Shown: in pieces, positions 42,356 to 53,334 of the stretch | How positions within the stretch are numbered: the stretch's first letter is position 1 | Layout: each line of letters begins with the position of its first letter | Assembly: GCF_006351005.1 (NCBI RefSeq) | Contig: NZ_VENP01000003.1 | Span: forward strand, 1-64,000 | From: Miniimonas arenae | GTDB taxonomy: Bacteria; Actinomycetota; Actinomycetes; Actinomycetales; Beutenbergiaceae | Length of the DNA stretch: 64,000 nt | Reading direction: 5' to 3' | Position numbers and translations under genes: made by a program | The notes under the pieces: model-generated | What the model was told of the DNA's origin: nothing | What the model saw: only the letters and a program-made list of their open reading frames with translations | Databases searched by the model: none

Positions 42356-43469
42356 GCGACGCCGTCGTCGGCGATGTTGACCCGCCCGCGGCCCGCTCGA
42401 CGAGCGCGTCGAGAGCGTCCCGGTAGCGGTCCAGGAACTCCTGCTCGAGGCCGACCGCGATCACGCGATACCGCGGCACGTAGTCCACCACCTGTCGGCA
42501 CGCGAAGTCGGCGGCCCCGATCTCGGGTTCGAGTGTGCGCAGCTCGGCGAGCACATCGGCGTCCTCGTTCTCGTCCCACGAGATCGTGCCGGTGTTCTCG
42601 GGGTCGAAGGTGCTGCGCAGGTCCTTGATGGCGAGCGCTGGGCTCGCGTAGGAGTAGCCGGACTCGCGCATGCACGCGGCCCACTCGCGGTTGAGGTCGT
42701 CGAAGGCCGGGTCGTCCGCGCGCCCCTCGAAGAACCGGTCGACCTCGTCCAGCAGCGCCTGCTCGGGCGTTCCGTCGTCGAACGAGTAGCCGGACGCCTG
42801 GGACGAGCACCCTCCCTCGGACGTGGACGCGACGACGTTGCCGTCCTCGTCCCACGCGACCGCGACCGCGACGCCGTACAGCGCCTCGTCCCACGCCGCG
42901 GCAGCGGTGGGGGATGAGGGCCGACCGCCCGGCATGCCGCCGTTCCCCGACACCACGAGGTCGCCCCGGGGTGCGGGGGGGCGCGTGTAGATCCCGTACC
43001 CGTACTGCGCCATGTACTCCTCGCTGCCGGGTACGAGGCCATCCGTCACGACCGCGATGTCGGCAACCGAGGGCAGGACGGGTTCGTAGTCGAACCCCTG
43101 CTCGGTCATGCACGCGGCGACGGCGTCCTGCCAGCGACGCTGCTGGTCCACGTACTCCTGCGGGCTCTGCCCCATCGCACCCGCCCACCCCAGCAGCTGG
43201 GTCAGCGGTCCCTCGAACCCGTCGGGCTCCTCGCTCGTCACCCGGATGCCGTCGAGCACCGTGAGGTGTGGCTCGTCGCTGTCGCTGTCGCCGTCGCCGT
43301 CGCCGTCGCTCGAGCATCCGGTGGCGCTCCCCGCGACCACCAGTCCGACGGCGAGCCACGCCGTCGCGCCTCGCGCCGAGAACCTAGGGCGCCGCGTCGC
43401 GGACGTCCGGGCGCGGGCGCGGACGTGGCCGGTCCGCAGCGCGTCCAGCGGCCGGGTGGTGCTCGTCAT
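42342..43469 (-). CDS. Hypothetical lipoprotein, 375 residues
   Basis: Secreted lipoprotein with a long, Arg-rich signal region and lipobox VVAGSATGCSSDG, followed by an Asp/Gly/Ser linker (DGDGDGDSDSDEP). The mature part is helix-rich, with repeats of a Cys-containing motif: DAVAACMTEQGFDYEP and REWAACMRESGYSYASP, each followed by similar helices. This looks like two copies of one domain found in many uncharacterised actinobacterial lipoproteins. The ATG at 43469 lies 7 bases after a GATACT box; a GTG at 43505 would add 12 residues. Its 3' end carries the last unit of the 21-bp array. Function unknown. Confidence 0.78.
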   Translation of the reverse strand: MTSTTRPLDALRTGHVRARARTSATRRPRFSARGATAWLAVGLVVAGSATGCSSDGDGDGDSDSDEPHLTVLDGIRVTSEEPDGFEGPLTQLLGWAGAMGQSPQEYVDQQRRWQDAVAACMTEQGFDYEPVLPSVADIAVVTDGLVPGSEEYMAQYGYGIYTRPPAPRGDLVVSGNGGMPGGRPSSPTAAAAWDEALYGVAVAVAWDEDGNVVASTSEGGCSSQASGYSFDDGTPEQALLDEVDRFFEGRADDPAFDDLNREWAACMRESGYSYASPALAIKDLRSTFDPENTGTISWDENEDADVLAELRTLEPEIGAADFACRQVVDYVPRYRVIAVGLEQEFLDRYRDALDALVERAAGGSTSPTTASPTSR

Positions 43470-43476
43470 GAGGAGG

Positions 43477-43482
43477 AGTATC
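43477..43482 (-). promoter_or_regulatory. -10 box (GATACT), supports start at 43469
   Basis: On the reverse strand, GATACT ends 7 bases before the ATG at 43469; the intervening CCTCCTC cannot pair as a ribosome site. Confidence 0.45.
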
Positions 43483-43569
43483 GACCGCGGCGTGCGTTCG
43501 TGCACTGGGTTGCACGCGGCGCGACCGTGTCAGTGATCGCGAGTCACGCCGTCGTGCCTGCGCGGATCG

Positions 43570-44328
43570 TTACCGCTCGCCGGGAGCCTCGGGGTCCTCG
43601 GAGAGCGCCTGACCGGTCGCGACGTCGAGCGCGGCCTCACCGGGCGACGTCTTCGCCTCGCGTCGCGCGCGCCAGATCTCGACCACCATCGGCAGCACCG
43701 AGATCAGCACGATCACCACGAGCATCGCCTCGATGTTCTCCTTCACGAACGTGAGGTTGCCGAGCCCGTACCCGAGCAGCGTGATCCCGACGGTCCAGAC
43801 GAACGCGCCGATCACGTTGTAGGAGACGAAGTGCCGGTAGTTCATCCGGCTCATCCCGGCGGCGACCGGCGCGTAGGTGCGGACGATCGGCACGAACCGC
43901 GCCAGCACGATCGTGCGACCGCCGTACTTCTCGAAGTAGTCGTGCGCCTGCTGGATGTACTGCGGCTTGAGGACGCGCGCGTCGGGGTTCCTGAACAGTC
44001 GGGATCCGAACTTGCGCCCGATGAAGTACGCGAGCTGGTCCCCGAGGAACGCGGCCGCGAACAGCAGCGCGAGCAGCAGCGGCAGATTGATCGTGAGCTC
44101 GTCCTGCGCCACGAGCGCCCCTGCGGTGAACAGCAGCGAGTCGCCCGGGAGGAAGGGGAACAGCAGCCCGGTCTCGATGAAGATCACGGCCACGATGCCG
44201 ATGAGTGCGGCATCACCGAACCGCTCGATGAGGCTCTCGGCGTTCAGCCAGTCCGGTCCGAGCGCGACGATCTCGCCGGTGTGGGTGGACGCGTCGGCGA
44301 GCAGGGGCGCGAGATCGAGGAGGGGCAC
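43570..44328 (-). CDS. DedA-family membrane protein
   Basis: Protein of 252 residues with the SNARE-associated/DedA (VTT) fold: IGIVAVIFIETGLLFPFLPGDSLLFTAGALVAQ at the re-entrant region, LGDQLAYFIGRKFGSRLF, and the signature GGRTIVLARFVPIVRTYAPVAAGMSRMNYRHFVSYNVIGAFVW with the essential arginines. DedA proteins are proton-coupled flippases needed for membrane homeostasis; some members recycle undecaprenyl phosphate. The soluble C-terminal tail is acidic. GTG start. Single gene, divergent from the RNA methyltransferase. Which lipid it moves is not known. Confidence 0.9.
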   Translation of the reverse strand: MPLLDLAPLLADASTHTGEIVALGPDWLNAESLIERFGDAALIGIVAVIFIETGLLFPFLPGDSLLFTAGALVAQDELTINLPLLLALLFAAAFLGDQLAYFIGRKFGSRLFRNPDARVLKPQYIQQAHDYFEKYGGRTIVLARFVPIVRTYAPVAAGMSRMNYRHFVSYNVIGAFVWTVGITLLGYGLGNLTFVKENIEAMLVVIVLISVLPMVVEIWRARREAKTSPGEAALDVATGQALSEDPEAPGER

Positions 44329-44528
44329 CGGACCACGGTAGCCGCGCCGGTGGGTCGAGGATCCTGCCCGTGGGCGATCTCATCACCTCTTCACACGGAC
44401 CGCACACGTGCACGACGGCGCCGCCTCCTCCCGCCGACGCTCGCCGGCGCTCGGCGCGCCTCTCGAGGGTCGGTGGGGTCGGTGGGGTCGGCAGGTCGCA
44501 CTCGGCGGGCGGGTGGTTGCCGCGTGTG

Positions 44529-44588
44529 GGCTGGACGTGGCGGTGGCGGTGGCGCGTGTGGGGCGGACGTGGCGGTGACGGTGTCCAT
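44529..44588. repeat. Degenerate copy of the GTGGAC repeat family (locus 4)
   Basis: Two CTGGACGTGGCGGTGGCGG / CGGACGTGGCGGTGACGG segments about 33 bases apart, the second followed by GTGTCCATG, match the core of the 62-bp family but with decayed arms. As at loci 1 and 2, this is a divergent spacer. The rest of 44329-44641 shows only a short GGTGGGGTC triplication (44470-44490). Confidence 0.6.
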
Positions 44589-44641
44589 GCAGCGTGCGCC
44601 GGGCAGACCGGAACCGCGGCTGCGGTGAACGAGGATGAGGC

Positions 44642-45373
44642 GTGGCCACCGAACCCGACCCCGCGCCCGACTGCGAGCACGAGCGCGACGGCGCGCTCGC
44701 CGTCGGCGTCGGGCCCTGGCCGGGCGGCCCGGCCGCCTGGCCCACCGGCGAGCACGGCGAGCTCGACGACCGCTACGACCCCGAGCTGCTCACGAACGGC
44801 GACCGCCGCAACGTGCTCGACCGCTACCGCTACTGGCGCGTCGAGGCGATCGTCGCCGATCTCGACACCCGGCGCGCACCCCTACACGTGGCGTGGGAGA
44901 ACCTCACGCGCGACCTCAACATCGGCTCGGTGGTGCGTACGGCGAACGCGTACAACGTGGCGGGCGTGCACGTCGTCGGGCGGCGGCGGTGGAACCGGCG
45001 CGGGGCGATGGTGACCGACCGCTACCTGCACGTGCACCACCACGCGGGACCGGCGGAGCTGGCGCGCTGGGCGCGCGAGGCGGGGCTCGCCGTCGTCGGC
45101 CTGGACAACGTGCCCGGCTCGGTGCCGCTCGAGCGCGGCGGGCTGCCGCGCCACGCGATGCTCGTGATCGGGTCCGAGGGAACCGGGCTGAGTTCGGAGC
45201 TGCTCGCGGCCTGCGACGAGGTCCGTCACATCACGCAATACGGATCGACGCGGTCGATCAACGCCGGCGCGGCCGCGGCGATCGGGATGTACGCGTGGGC
45301 GCGCGAGCACCTTCCGCTGCCCGAGCAGCCCGAGGGGCCCGAGCAGCCCGAGCCGTCGAGCCAGCACGGGTGA
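44642..45373 (+). CDS. SpoU/TrmH-family RNA 2'-O-methyltransferase
   Basis: SPOUT methyltransferase of 243 residues. The knotted domain is recognisable: VAWENLTRDLNIGSVVRTANAYNVAGVHVVGRRRWNRRGA (motif 1, with Asn and Arg), HAMLVIGSEGTGLSSELLAACDEVRHITQYGSTRSINAGAAAAIGMYAW (motifs 2 and 3, SAM site). It methylates a ribose in tRNA or rRNA; the target is not evident. An acidic N-terminal region of about 70 residues and a Pro/Glu C-tail (LPEQPEGPEQPEPSSQ) are extra. GTG start at 44642. It is followed closely by fba on the same strand but probably has a separate promoter. Confidence 0.9.
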   Translation: MATEPDPAPDCEHERDGALAVGVGPWPGGPAAWPTGEHGELDDRYDPELLTNGDRRNVLDRYRYWRVEAIVADLDTRRAPLHVAWENLTRDLNIGSVVRTANAYNVAGVHVVGRRRWNRRGAMVTDRYLHVHHHAGPAELARWAREAGLAVVGLDNVPGSVPLERGGLPRHAMLVIGSEGTGLSSELLAACDEVRHITQYGSTRSINAGAAAAIGMYAWAREHLPLPEQPEGPEQPEPSSQHG

Positions 45374-45467
45374 CGCAAGTCCCGAGCCACCCGACCTGCG
45401 ACCGTGCCAGACTTGACCACGATCTGGCGATCACCCAGCGAGTACCTGAACTCAAGGAGCATCTTCC

Positions 45468-46490
<1,023 letters not shown>

Positions 46491-46525
46491 CGAGCGATCG
46501 ACTGAGCGACTGACGCACGACGTGT

Positions 46526-46557
46526 CTCGGGGCGGAGCGGTGACGCTCCGCCCCGAG
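46526..46557 (+). terminator. Hairpin terminator of fbaA
   Basis: CTCGGGGCGGAGCG (46526-46539) pairs perfectly with 46544-46557 around a GTGA loop: a 14-bp stem 36 bases after the fbaA stop. Confidence 0.9.
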
Positions 46558-46640
46558 GCGTGTCTGCAGCCGAGGTGCAGGCCGTCAGCGCCGGCCCCTC
46601 GGTGGGCTCGGCCGAGGCTGCGCCGCAGGGGAGTGGCAGG

Positions 46641-47159
46641 ATGACGGCCGTGAGTCACGAGACCCTCGGTACCGCCGTCCCCGTCGGTCCGCCGGCGACG
46701 CTGCTGCCCGCGGACCACCCCGACCTCGCCGTCGCGGACCAGCTCGGCCTGCACGACGGCGTCGTCCGCACCGACGACGCGGCCGCCCTGCGCGCCGCCG
46801 CCGTCGCGCACCCCGACTCCTCCCTCGCGTGGGCCCTGCTCGCGCGCGCCGAGCTCGACGCCGGAGCGCACGGTCCCGACGCCGTCGCCGCCTACGCGTA
46901 CGCGCGCGTCGGCTACCACCGCGGGCTCGACGCGCTGCGCCGCGCCCGCTGGCGCGGCCAGGGCCTCGTCCCCGTGAGCCACCCGAGCAACCGCGGCTTC
47001 CTCGCCGCGCTCCTCGCCCTCGGCGAGGCCGCCGCGCGGATCGGCGAGGACGAGGAGGCCGAGCGGATCGCCGAGTTCGTCGCCCAGTCCGACCCGACGG
47101 CGGCGCTCGCCCTGCGCGACGGCGTCCCCATGGGTCCGCCGGTCGAGACCGCCGGGTAG
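46641..47159 (+). CDS. DUF3151 family protein
   Basis: Protein of 172 residues matching the actinobacterial family DUF3151, whose gene is commonly next to fba and purA as here. The core is [91 protein letters not shown], an all-helical repeat-like fold. ATG at 46641 chosen (GTG at 46650 also possible); the longer reading runs back through the terminator. Cytoplasmic; no biochemical function is known. Conserved synteny suggests a link to central or purine metabolism. Confidence 0.9.
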   Translation: MTAVSHETLGTAVPVGPPATLLPADHPDLAVADQLGLHDGVVRTDDAAALRAAAVAHPDSSLAWALLARAELDAGAHGPDAVAAYAYARVGYHRGLDALRRARWRGQGLVPVSHPSNRGFLAALLALGEAAARIGEDEEAERIAEFVAQSDPTAALALRDGVPMGPPVETAG

Positions 47160-47217
47160 ACCACCACAGCCAGCACCACCCGCACCATCGCTCACCGCAT
47201 CCGACCAGGAGAAGCTC

Positions 47218-48504
<1,287 letters not shown>

Positions 48505-48573
48505 GACGGGCCGGACCCTGAGCTGACCCCCGGCCGACCACCACCGCCAGCCCCACCCCCGGGACCTCCGACT

Positions 48574-48579
48574 TAGCGT
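48574..48579 (+). promoter_or_regulatory. Possible -10 box (TAGCGT) of the purine permease gene
   Basis: CTTAGCGTC lies 29 bases before the GTG at 48609. The box matches others in the window, but the longer spacing implies a short leader. Confidence 0.4.
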
Positions 48580-48608
48580 CGAGCCCCCGCGTACGCCACC
48601 ATTGCCCC

Positions 48609-50096
48609 GTGACGACCACGACCAGCGCTCCTGGCACTCCCTCGACGGGCCCCTCGGGCTTCTCGGGCTTCCTCGACCGGTACTTCTCGATCAGCCAGCG
48701 CGGCTCGACCATCGGCCGCGAGGTCCGCGGCGGGCTCGTGACGTTCCTCGCGATGAGCTACATCGTGGTGCTCAACCCGCTCATCATCGGCACGGTGGCG
48801 GACGGCACCGGCTCGTTCCTGGGCGGTGACGAGGCCACCTCGGTCGCCAAGGTCGCGGCCGCCACGGCGCTCGTCGCCGGCGTGATGTCGATCCTCATGG
48901 GCGTCGTCGCGCGCTTCCCGATCGCGATGGCCGCGGGGCTCGGCCTCAACGCCGTCGTCGCCTTCTCCATCGCGATGCTGCCCGACATGACCTGGGCCGA
49001 CGCCATGGGCGTCGTGGTGCTCGAGGGCCTCATCATCCTCATCCTCGTGCTGACCGGGTTCCGCGAGGCGGTCTTCAACGCCGTCCCGGCCGAGCTCAAG
49101 GTTGCCATCAGCGTCGGCATCGGCCTGTTCATCGCGTTCATCGGCCTCGTCGACTCCGGTTTCGTCCGGATCCCCGCGTCGCAGGCGACCCCGGTCGAGC
49201 TCGGCATCGGCGGCTCCGTGGCGAGCTGGCCGCTCCTCGTGTTCGTCGTCGGGCTCCTCACCGCGATCGTGCTGTGGATCAAGAGGGTGCGCGGCGCGCT
49301 GCTCATCGCGATCGTCGGGGCGACGGTGCTCGCGTTCCTCGTCGAGGCGTTCGGGAAGGTTGGCTTCCGCAGCGCGGACAACCCGGGCGGGTGGAGCCTC
49401 AACGCCCCCGTCTGGCCCGACAGCCCCGTGGCCGTCCCGGACTTCTCCCTCATCGGCCAGGTCTCGCTGTTCGGCTCGATCGAGAAGGTCGGCTTCCTCA
49501 CCGTCGTCCTGCTGGTCTTCACCCTCCTGCTCGCCGACTTCTTCGACACCATGGGCACGATGGTCGCGATCGGCGGCGAGGCGGGCCTGCTCGACGCCAA
49601 GGGCAACCCGCCGCGCACCCGCGAGATCCTCGTCGTCGACTCGGTCGGCGCGATCGCCGGTGGGGCCGGCTCGGTGAGCTCGAACACCGCCTACATCGAG
49701 TCCGCGGCCGGCGTCGGCGAGGGCGCCCGGACCGGGCTCGCCTCCGTCGTGACCGGCCTCGCGTTCCTGCTCACGACGTTCCTGTCGCCGATCGTCGACA
49801 TGGTGCCCTTCGAGGCCGCGACGCCCGTGCTCGTGCTCGTCGGGTTCCTCATGATGACCCAGATCACCGGCATCGACTGGCGCAAGCTCGAGCTCTCGAT
49901 CCCCGCGTTCCTCGTCATCATCCTCATGCCGTTCACCTACTCGATCACGGTGGGCCTCGGCGCCGGCTTTGTGTCGTTCGTCCTCATCAAGGTGCTGCTC
50001 GGCAAGGTCCGCCAGGTCCACCCGCTCATGTGGATCGCGACGGTCCTGTTCGTCCTCTACTTCATCCGCGGCCCGCTCCAGGCCTGGATCGGCTGA
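48609..50096 (+). CDS. Purine (adenine/guanine/hypoxanthine) permease, AzgA type
   Basis: NCS2 transporter of 495 residues with about 13 helices. The AzgA subgroup signature is present: FLAMSYIVVLNPLIIG near the start, MAAGLGLNAVVAFSI, TLLLADFFDTMGTMVAIGGEAGLLDAKGNPP in helix 8 and SVSSNTAYIESAAGVGEGARTGLASVVTG with the substrate-binding Thr/Glu region. It imports purine bases with protons. Context (downstream of purA) supports purine salvage. The next gene starts 5 bases after the stop, but its product is unrelated. Confidence 0.92.
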   Translation: MTTTTSAPGTPSTGPSGFSGFLDRYFSISQRGSTIGREVRGGLVTFLAMSYIVVLNPLIIGTVADGTGSFLGGDEATSVAKVAAATALVAGVMSILMGVVARFPIAMAAGLGLNAVVAFSIAMLPDMTWADAMGVVVLEGLIILILVLTGFREAVFNAVPAELKVAISVGIGLFIAFIGLVDSGFVRIPASQATPVELGIGGSVASWPLLVFVVGLLTAIVLWIKRVRGALLIAIVGATVLAFLVEAFGKVGFRSADNPGGWSLNAPVWPDSPVAVPDFSLIGQVSLFGSIEKVGFLTVVLLVFTLLLADFFDTMGTMVAIGGEAGLLDAKGNPPRTREILVVDSVGAIAGGAGSVSSNTAYIESAAGVGEGARTGLASVVTGLAFLLTTFLSPIVDMVPFEAATPVLVLVGFLMMTQITGIDWRKLELSIPAFLVIILMPFTYSITVGLGAGFVSFVLIKVLLGKVRQVHPLMWIATVLFVLYFIRGPLQAWIG

Positions 50097-50100
50097 CCTC

Positions 50101-51792
50101 GTGCCCTCCGCCCACGTCGAGCGCGAGCTCAAGGTTCGTCTGCCCGCGGACGCGGCGCCCGACGTCGTCGCCTCCCTCGTCGCCGACGTGCGGCGGGGCG
50201 GTGCGTCCGAGGCCGACGCGCCCGTCGGCGAGCACGCCTCGACCGAGGCGGTCGCCTCGGTCGAGGCGACGGACGCCGTCGAGCTCGTCGCGGTCTACCA
50301 CGACACGCTCGACCTCCGGCTCGCGCGCTGGGGCGTGACCCTGCGCCGGCGCGAGGGCGGCGGCGACGCGGGCTGGCACCTCAAGCTGCCGCAGCCGCAC
50401 GACGAGACCGCCGACGGCGTGGCGGAGCGGCTCGAGCTCGGCGCTCCGCTCTCTGCGGGTGAGGTGGGTGACCCGCCCGCCGAGCTGCACGACCTGGTCG
50501 CGGCGCTCGTCCGGGACGCACCCGTGCGCCCGCTGGCGCAGGTCCGCACGCTGCGGCGCACGTGGGTGGTGCGCGACGCCGCGGGGGCCGCGCTCGTCGA
50601 GGTCAGCGACGACGCGGTGCAGACCGCGCGGCTGGGCCTCGACGAGGCCGAGGAAGCGGCGCAACCCGAGGGCTCCGAGACCACGGACGCTCAGGACGGC
50701 CCCGGTGGCGGCATCGAGTTCCGCGAGGTCGAGGTCGAGGCGGCCACGGGAACCGACGGCCGACCGGTCGAGGGGAGCGACGCCGTGGTGGCCGCGCTCT
50801 CCGCGGCGCTCGAGGCCGTCGGCGCGACGCCGAGTCCGAGCGGCAAGGGCGTCGAGGCGCTCGGCGCGGCCGCGCTGGGCCCGGCCGACGTGGTGGTGCC
50901 GGCCGATCAGCACGGCGACGACGGCGACGGCTCGGCCCGCGAGGCGCTCCGGGCCGTGCTCGCGAGCCAGACCCAGGCGCTGCTGTGGGCCGACGTCGCG
51001 GTGCGCCTCGGCGAGCCCGACGGCGTGCACGACTTCCGCGTCGCGGCCCGCACGCTGCGCAGCGCGCTGCGTACGTTCGCGCCGCTGCTCGAGGAGGACT
51101 GGCGCGACGCGCTGCGGTCGGAGCTGTCGTGGGTGGCCGGCGCGTTCGGCGAGGCCCGCGACGCCGAGGTGCAGCGCGAGCTGCTCCAGCACGACGCCGA
51201 GCGGCTCGGGTCGGACGACGCCGAGGCCGCAGCGGGCGTCGTGGACCGGCTGCTGACCCAGCGGTACGAGACGGCGCACGCCGCCGCACTCGCGCAGCTG
51301 CGGACGCGGCGCTACCTCGAGCTGCTCGAGGCGCTCGTGGCGGCGGCGCGCGAACCGCTGACGACCGCGGTGGCGACGCACGACGTCGCGCGCGGGCTCC
51401 GGCCGCTCGTCACCGACGCCGGACGCCGGCTGCGCGGCAAGGCCGACACGCTCGACCTCGCGGTCGACGCCGAGCGGTGGCACCGCGTGCGGATCCACGC
51501 GAAGCGCGCGCGGTACGCGGCCGACGCGCTCGCCGCGACCGGCAGCAAGCGGGCACGGCGGCTGGCGAAGGCGCTCAAGAAGGTCACCACGGTGCTGGGC
51601 GACGTGCACGACGCGGCCGTGTCGCAGGAGGTGCTGCGCGACCTCGCCGCCGAGCCCGACGTGACGAGCGAGGAGGGGCTCGCACTCGGCCTGCTCATCG
51701 CGGCCGAGCGCGACAAGGAGCGCGAGCTCCAGGAGGCGTTCCTCGAGGTCTGGCCGACGGTGCGCAAGGAGCTGCGGCGGTTCGACGACTGA
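50101..51792 (+). CDS. CYTH and CHAD domain protein
   Basis: Protein of 563 residues. Residues 1-240 are a CYTH (triphosphate tunnel) domain: the ExExK motif in HVERELKVRL, then YHDTLDLRLARWGVTLRRREGG and WHLKLP with paired basic residues. Residues 290-560 are a CHAD domain of helical hairpins with the polyphosphate-binding motif VHDFRVAARTLRSALRTFAPLL and RVRIHAKRARYAADALA. CYTH members hydrolyse inorganic triphosphate, and CHAD proteins bind polyphosphate granules, so this probably acts at polyphosphate. Acidic linker (about 180-215: EAEEAAQPEGSETTDAQDG). Start is a GTG 4 bases after the permease stop. The enzymatic substrate is inferred. Confidence 0.92.
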   Translation: MPSAHVERELKVRLPADAAPDVVASLVADVRRGGASEADAPVGEHASTEAVASVEATDAVELVAVYHDTLDLRLARWGVTLRRREGGGDAGWHLKLPQPHDETADGVAERLELGAPLSAGEVGDPPAELHDLVAALVRDAPVRPLAQVRTLRRTWVVRDAAGAALVEVSDDAVQTARLGLDEAEEAAQPEGSETTDAQDGPGGGIEFREVEVEAATGTDGRPVEGSDAVVAALSAALEAVGATPSPSGKGVEALGAAALGPADVVVPADQHGDDGDGSAREALRAVLASQTQALLWADVAVRLGEPDGVHDFRVAARTLRSALRTFAPLLEEDWRDALRSELSWVAGAFGEARDAEVQRELLQHDAERLGSDDAEAAAGVVDRLLTQRYETAHAAALAQLRTRRYLELLEALVAAAREPLTTAVATHDVARGLRPLVTDAGRRLRGKADTLDLAVDAERWHRVRIHAKRARYAADALAATGSKRARRLAKALKKVTTVLGDVHDAAVSQEVLRDLAAEPDVTSEEGLALGLLIAAERDKERELQEAFLEVWPTVRKELRRFDD

Positions 51793-51815
51793 GGCGTCAC
51801 GGCGGCGCGCTTGTG

Positions 51816-53258
51816 TCAGGGGCGCTCGTCGTGAGCCCGCTCGGCGTCGCGCACCGTCGAGGTCCGCACCCGCGCGGCGACGTAGCCGCACGCCACGAGC
51901 GACACGACGACCGCGCCCACGAACGTCGTCGGCAGCCCCCACCTCTCGGCGACGAGCCCGCCGACCAGCGCGCCCACGGGCATGAGGCCGTAGGACAGCG
52001 TGCGCCCGGCCCCGCCGATCCGGCCCAGCATCGCGCTGGGCGAGATCCGTTGGCGCAGCGACATCGAGACGACGTTCCCGATCGTGTTGAGGAAGCCGAC
52101 CACGGTGAGTGCGCCCGCGACCGCCCATCCGGACGGCCAGAGCAGCGGGACGAGCAAAAGCAGCACGTTGACGGTGAGCGTCGTGACGAGCGTCGGCATC
52201 TCGCCGAACCGGTTCTGCACCTTCTCCGCGAGCAGCGATCCCACCACCGCACCGGCCGCCAGCCCGAGCGTGAGCAGAGGGAACTGCTGCGGCGTCAGCC
52301 CCATCGGCGACCCCGGCCCCACCGCCCACAGCACGAACACCGCGAAGTACGCGGTGCTCGCCATGTTGAGCACCGCCGAGGTGATCGTGAGCGGCCTCAG
52401 CACCGGGTGGTGCAGGAGGAACGCGAGTCCTTCGCGCACCTGACCCAGCCCCGCGCGCAGGGCGCGGGCGGGGGAGGAGGTGGGCTGCGCCGTCGTGCGC
52501 GTGCTCGTCGCCTCCGCGCGGAAGCGTCCGCGGAGCCCGACGGCGAGCACCACCGCCGCGAGCGCGGCCAGTCCCGCGGAGGTGCCGAAGGCCACGCCGG
52601 CGCCGATCGCGAGGAGCGCCCCGGCCAGGGGCGCCCCGACGAACGCGTTGGCGACCTGCTGCACGCCGAGGATGCGGCCGTTGGCGGCCGACAGGCGGTC
52701 GCGAGGGACGAGGGCGGGCACGATCGCGGTCGCACCGAGGTCGGCGAAGACCTCCGTGACGCCGTAGACCAGCACGAGGACCAGCAGTGAAGTCATCGAG
52801 AGGCGGTCGGTGGCGGCGAGCCACGCGCCGGTGGCCAGGAGCGTGGCGCGCACGAGGAGCGAGACGACCTGCACGGTGCGGCGGTCCAGCCGGTCGACGA
52901 CCGCTCCGGCGACGATGCCCAGGACCAGCCACGGCAGCCACGCCGCTGCCTGGAGCAGCGAGATCTGCGCGGGCGAGGTGGTGAGGGTGAGGGCGACGAG
53001 CGGCGCGAGGGTGCCGAGCACGCCGTCGCCGAGGTTCGCCAGGCCGGTGGAGGTGAGCTGGGCCGCGAAGGGGCGGCCGAGGGGGCGGCGCGTGGGCGTG
53101 GTCTCGGGCGACACCGACGGCTCCGTTGGCTGCGGCGGGACCGGCCGCTCCGGCGACACCGATGGCTCCGGCGACACCGGCGGCTCCTGTGGGACAGGCG
53201 ACCCCGACGGCTCGGGCGACACGGGACCGCGCTCGACGACCGTCTCGGCAGCAGACAT
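51816..53258 (-). CDS. MFS efflux-type transporter
   Basis: Major facilitator of 480 residues, DHA3-like: LANLGDGVLGTLAPLVALTLTTSPAQISLLQAAAWLPWLVLGIVAGAVVDRLDRRTVQVVS shows helices 1-2 with the motif A loop, and LRQRISPSAMLGRIGGAGRTLSYGLMPVGALVGGLVAE is the second-half signature of this group, which includes enterobactin and macrolide exporters. The first 55 residues are a Pro/Ser/Val repeat tail (VSPEPSGSPVPQEPPVSPEP). It is divergent from an ArsR-type regulator across two palindromes, so it is probably induced by its substrate. The exported compound is unknown. Confidence 0.88.
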   Translation of the reverse strand: MSAAETVVERGPVSPEPSGSPVPQEPPVSPEPSVSPERPVPPQPTEPSVSPETTPTRRPLGRPFAAQLTSTGLANLGDGVLGTLAPLVALTLTTSPAQISLLQAAAWLPWLVLGIVAGAVVDRLDRRTVQVVSLLVRATLLATGAWLAATDRLSMTSLLVLVLVYGVTEVFADLGATAIVPALVPRDRLSAANGRILGVQQVANAFVGAPLAGALLAIGAGVAFGTSAGLAALAAVVLAVGLRGRFRAEATSTRTTAQPTSSPARALRAGLGQVREGLAFLLHHPVLRPLTITSAVLNMASTAYFAVFVLWAVGPGSPMGLTPQQFPLLTLGLAAGAVVGSLLAEKVQNRFGEMPTLVTTLTVNVLLLLVPLLWPSGWAVAGALTVVGFLNTIGNVVSMSLRQRISPSAMLGRIGGAGRTLSYGLMPVGALVGGLVAERWGLPTTFVGAVVVSLVACGYVAARVRTSTVRDAERAHDERP

Positions 53259-53286
53259 GGCGGCCTCTCCTCTTCTAGACTGGCGG

Positions 53287-53334
53287 TGCAGAGGATCCTC
53301 TGCAAAGGAATCTATGCAAAGGTATCTCTGCATA
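53287..53334. promoter_or_regulatory. Operator region: perfect 18-bp palindrome plus second inverted repeat
   Basis: TGCAGAGGATCCTCTGCA (53287-53304) is a perfect palindrome; TATGCA (53313-53318) and TGCATA (53329-53334) form a second inverted pair ending in the regulator's start codon. The TGCA-bearing arms are shared, suggesting two sites for the adjacent ArsR-type dimer controlling both divergent genes. Confidence 0.75.

Noticed and set aside
44470-44490. GGTGGGGTC triplication as a separate repeat family
   Set aside because: Three 9-10 bp copies only; too short to separate from simple low-complexity sequence.
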